Assembly (NCBI GenBank): GCA_004963905.1
Contig: SUGL01000015.1
Span: 62,001-126,000 of the forward strand
Length of the DNA stretch: 64,000 nt
DNA from: Mesorhizobium sp.
Lineage (GTDB): Bacteria > Pseudomonadota > Alphaproteobacteria > Rhizobiales > Rhizobiaceae
Direction of reading: 5' to 3'
The notes beneath the pieces were generated by a model, which had not been told where the DNA came from, ran no database searches, and saw nothing but the letters and a program-made list of their open reading frames with translations. Shown here in pieces: positions 63,055 through 64,000 of this stretch; within the stretch, counting starts at the first letter, position 1; the number at the start of each line of letters is the position of its first letter. A program made the translations under genes and the position numbers.

Positions 63055-64000
63055 ATGTCTACAGTCAGCAACCCGAAGCGAACACCGCTGTTCCGGCTTA
63101 TCACCATCGCCAGCTCGGGCATGGGCAGTTTCATCCTCGGGCTCTGGGGACTGCGGTTCGGCTTTGGCGACGGCCTGGCCGGCATGACAGCGGAGACGAT
63201 GGCGGGTATCATCGCCGCGCTCTGCGCCCTTTCCGCCGGTGGCGCCGCCCTGTCCTTCTTCGCGGGCGTCGATGAATCGGCCGACTACGTCTTCAAGGAA
63301 ACGCATTTCGACAAGATGACCGGCCTGCTGTCGCGCCCGGCCATCGTCGGCAAGGTCGCCGCAGCCGCGTCGGAAACGATCGAGACCGGCGAACCGGTCT
63401 ACCTGATCGATATCGACATCGACCGTTTCAAGCAGATCAACGATGCCATCGGCTACAGCCATGGCGACGAGCTGATCCGCGCCTTCACCAAAAGACTGAA
63501 GGAGAGCATGCCGGAGGATGCCGTAATCGGGCGGCTCGGCGCCGGCGAATTCGCCGTGCTCTTGCCGGACCGCGAAATCCGTGGATCTCTCGAACGGTTC
63601 CTCGAAAAGCTCATCAACCAGATGATGGAGCCCTACCAGCTCCAGACGCACCTGCAGTCCGTCAGCATGTCCATCGGTATCGTGGCGATGCCGAAGGACG
63701 GTGTCGACCCGGTTCTCATCCTTCGCCGCTCGAACCTGGCGCTGCAGAATGCGCGCGCAAGCGGCGTCGGCAACTGGTCGGTCTTCCACGCCGATATGGG
63801 ACGGGTGGCGGACTACCGGCAATGGATCGAATCCGAGCTGAAGACCGCCTTCGACCGCGGCGACTTCAGCCTCCACTACCAGCCGCAATTCGACATGCCG
63901 ACCGGCCGCGTGGTCGGTTACGAGGCGCTGATCCGCTGGAAGCATCCGGAACGCGGCATGATCCCGCCGATGGAGTTCATTCCGATCGCCGAGGAGACCG
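63055..64000 (+). CDS. GGDEF/EAL protein with degenerate GGDEF site, 3' end outside the window
   Basis: The frame is open from the ATG at 63055 to the window edge, 315 codons. Two membrane segments lie at the N-terminus (SGMGSFILGLWGLRFG, GIIAALCALSAGGAALSFFA). A GGDEF domain follows (DKMTGLLSRPAIVGKV, IDIDRFKQINDAIGYSHGDE). The active-site motif is GAGEF instead of GGDEF (about residue 162), so cyclase activity is doubtful. The EAL domain begins near residue 265 with an intact GYEALIRWKHPERG. The rest of the EAL domain is outside the window. It probably acts as a membrane-bound c-di-GMP phosphodiesterase, with GGDEF regulatory. Confidence 0.88.
   Translation, partial: MSTVSNPKRTPLFRLITIASSGMGSFILGLWGLRFGFGDGLAGMTAETMAGIIAALCALSAGGAALSFFAGVDESADYVFKETHFDKMTGLLSRPAIVGKVAAAASETIETGEPVYLIDIDIDRFKQINDAIGYSHGDELIRAFTKRLKESMPEDAVIGRLGAGEFAVLLPDREIRGSLERFLEKLINQMMEPYQLQTHLQSVSMSIGIVAMPKDGVDPVLILRRSNLALQNARASGVGNWSVFHADMGRVADYRQWIESELKTAFDRGDFSLHYQPQFDMPTGRVVGYEALIRWKHPERGMIPPMEFIPIAEET

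Overview
The window looks like a chromosomal segment of an alphaproteobacterium of the order Hyphomicrobiales (Rhizobiales), most likely Mesorhizobium or a close Phyllobacteriaceae relative. Support comes from uniformly GC-rich coding sequence, an irr gene divergent from fabA-fabB-fabI, the order mutM / enoyl-CoA hydratase / rpsT / dnaA / dnaN / recF, a PodJ-type polarity protein, and several families of palindromic intergenic repeats of the kind common in rhizobial chromosomes. I see no rRNA, tRNA, CRISPR array, transposase or integrase.

Layout. 1-3.2 kb: a partial nuclease-like gene, an S24-type repressor and an ankyrin-repeat protein. 3.2-11.5 kb: a fatty-acid beta-oxidation cluster on the minus strand (thioesterase, FadJ-type bifunctional enzyme, thiolase, two acyl-CoA dehydrogenases) with a MerR regulator and two LiuR-like operator sites. 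A small DUF559 nuclease gene sits in the cluster between inverted palindromic repeats. 12-16 kb: podJ. 16.3-18 kb: a TauE/SafE exporter coupled to a TIGR02186 membrane protein. 18.2-19.4 kb: a YegD-like Hsp70. 19.8-25.5 kb: a LysR regulator divergent from a small ORF and a three-subunit molybdenum oxidoreductase, read as the cytoplasmic sulfite dehydrogenase SoeABC. 25.5-28.8 kb: PdeM and an Lhr-type helicase (DNA damage response). 29-32.1 kb: NlpC/P60 peptidase, MarR regulator, M17 aminopeptidase.

32.3-44.8 kb holds a complete tad/cpa type IVc (Flp) pilus locus: tadD, tadC, tadB, cpaF, cpaE, cpaD, cpaC, cpaB, cpaA, a 58-residue pilA, a secretin N-domain protein and two TadE/F-type pseudopilins. 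CtrA-like boxes (TTAA-N7-TTAA or one mismatch) lie upstream of four of its transcription units and also upstream of podJ. This suggests that polarity and pilus genes share cell-cycle control. 44.8-49.3 kb: a PhnD/SsuA-like binding protein, deoB, mutM, enoyl-CoA hydratase and rpsT. 49.4-54.4 kb: an 0.8-kb dnaA leader, then dnaA, dnaN and recF. 54.5-58.5 kb: a zinc-site-less MoeB, a GNAT acetyltransferase, a two-subunit aconitase X and a D-2-hydroxyacid dehydrogenase. 58.6-63 kb: an SH3 protein, DUF4260, irr and fabA-fabB-fabI. A GGDEF/EAL protein runs off the right edge.

The most unusual items are the DUF559 gene framed by near-identical inverted repeats whose inner hairpin changes between copies while staying paired, the shared CtrA-like boxes, and a leader hairpin that sits between a strong Shine-Dalgarno sequence and the start codon of the terminal GGDEF/EAL gene.
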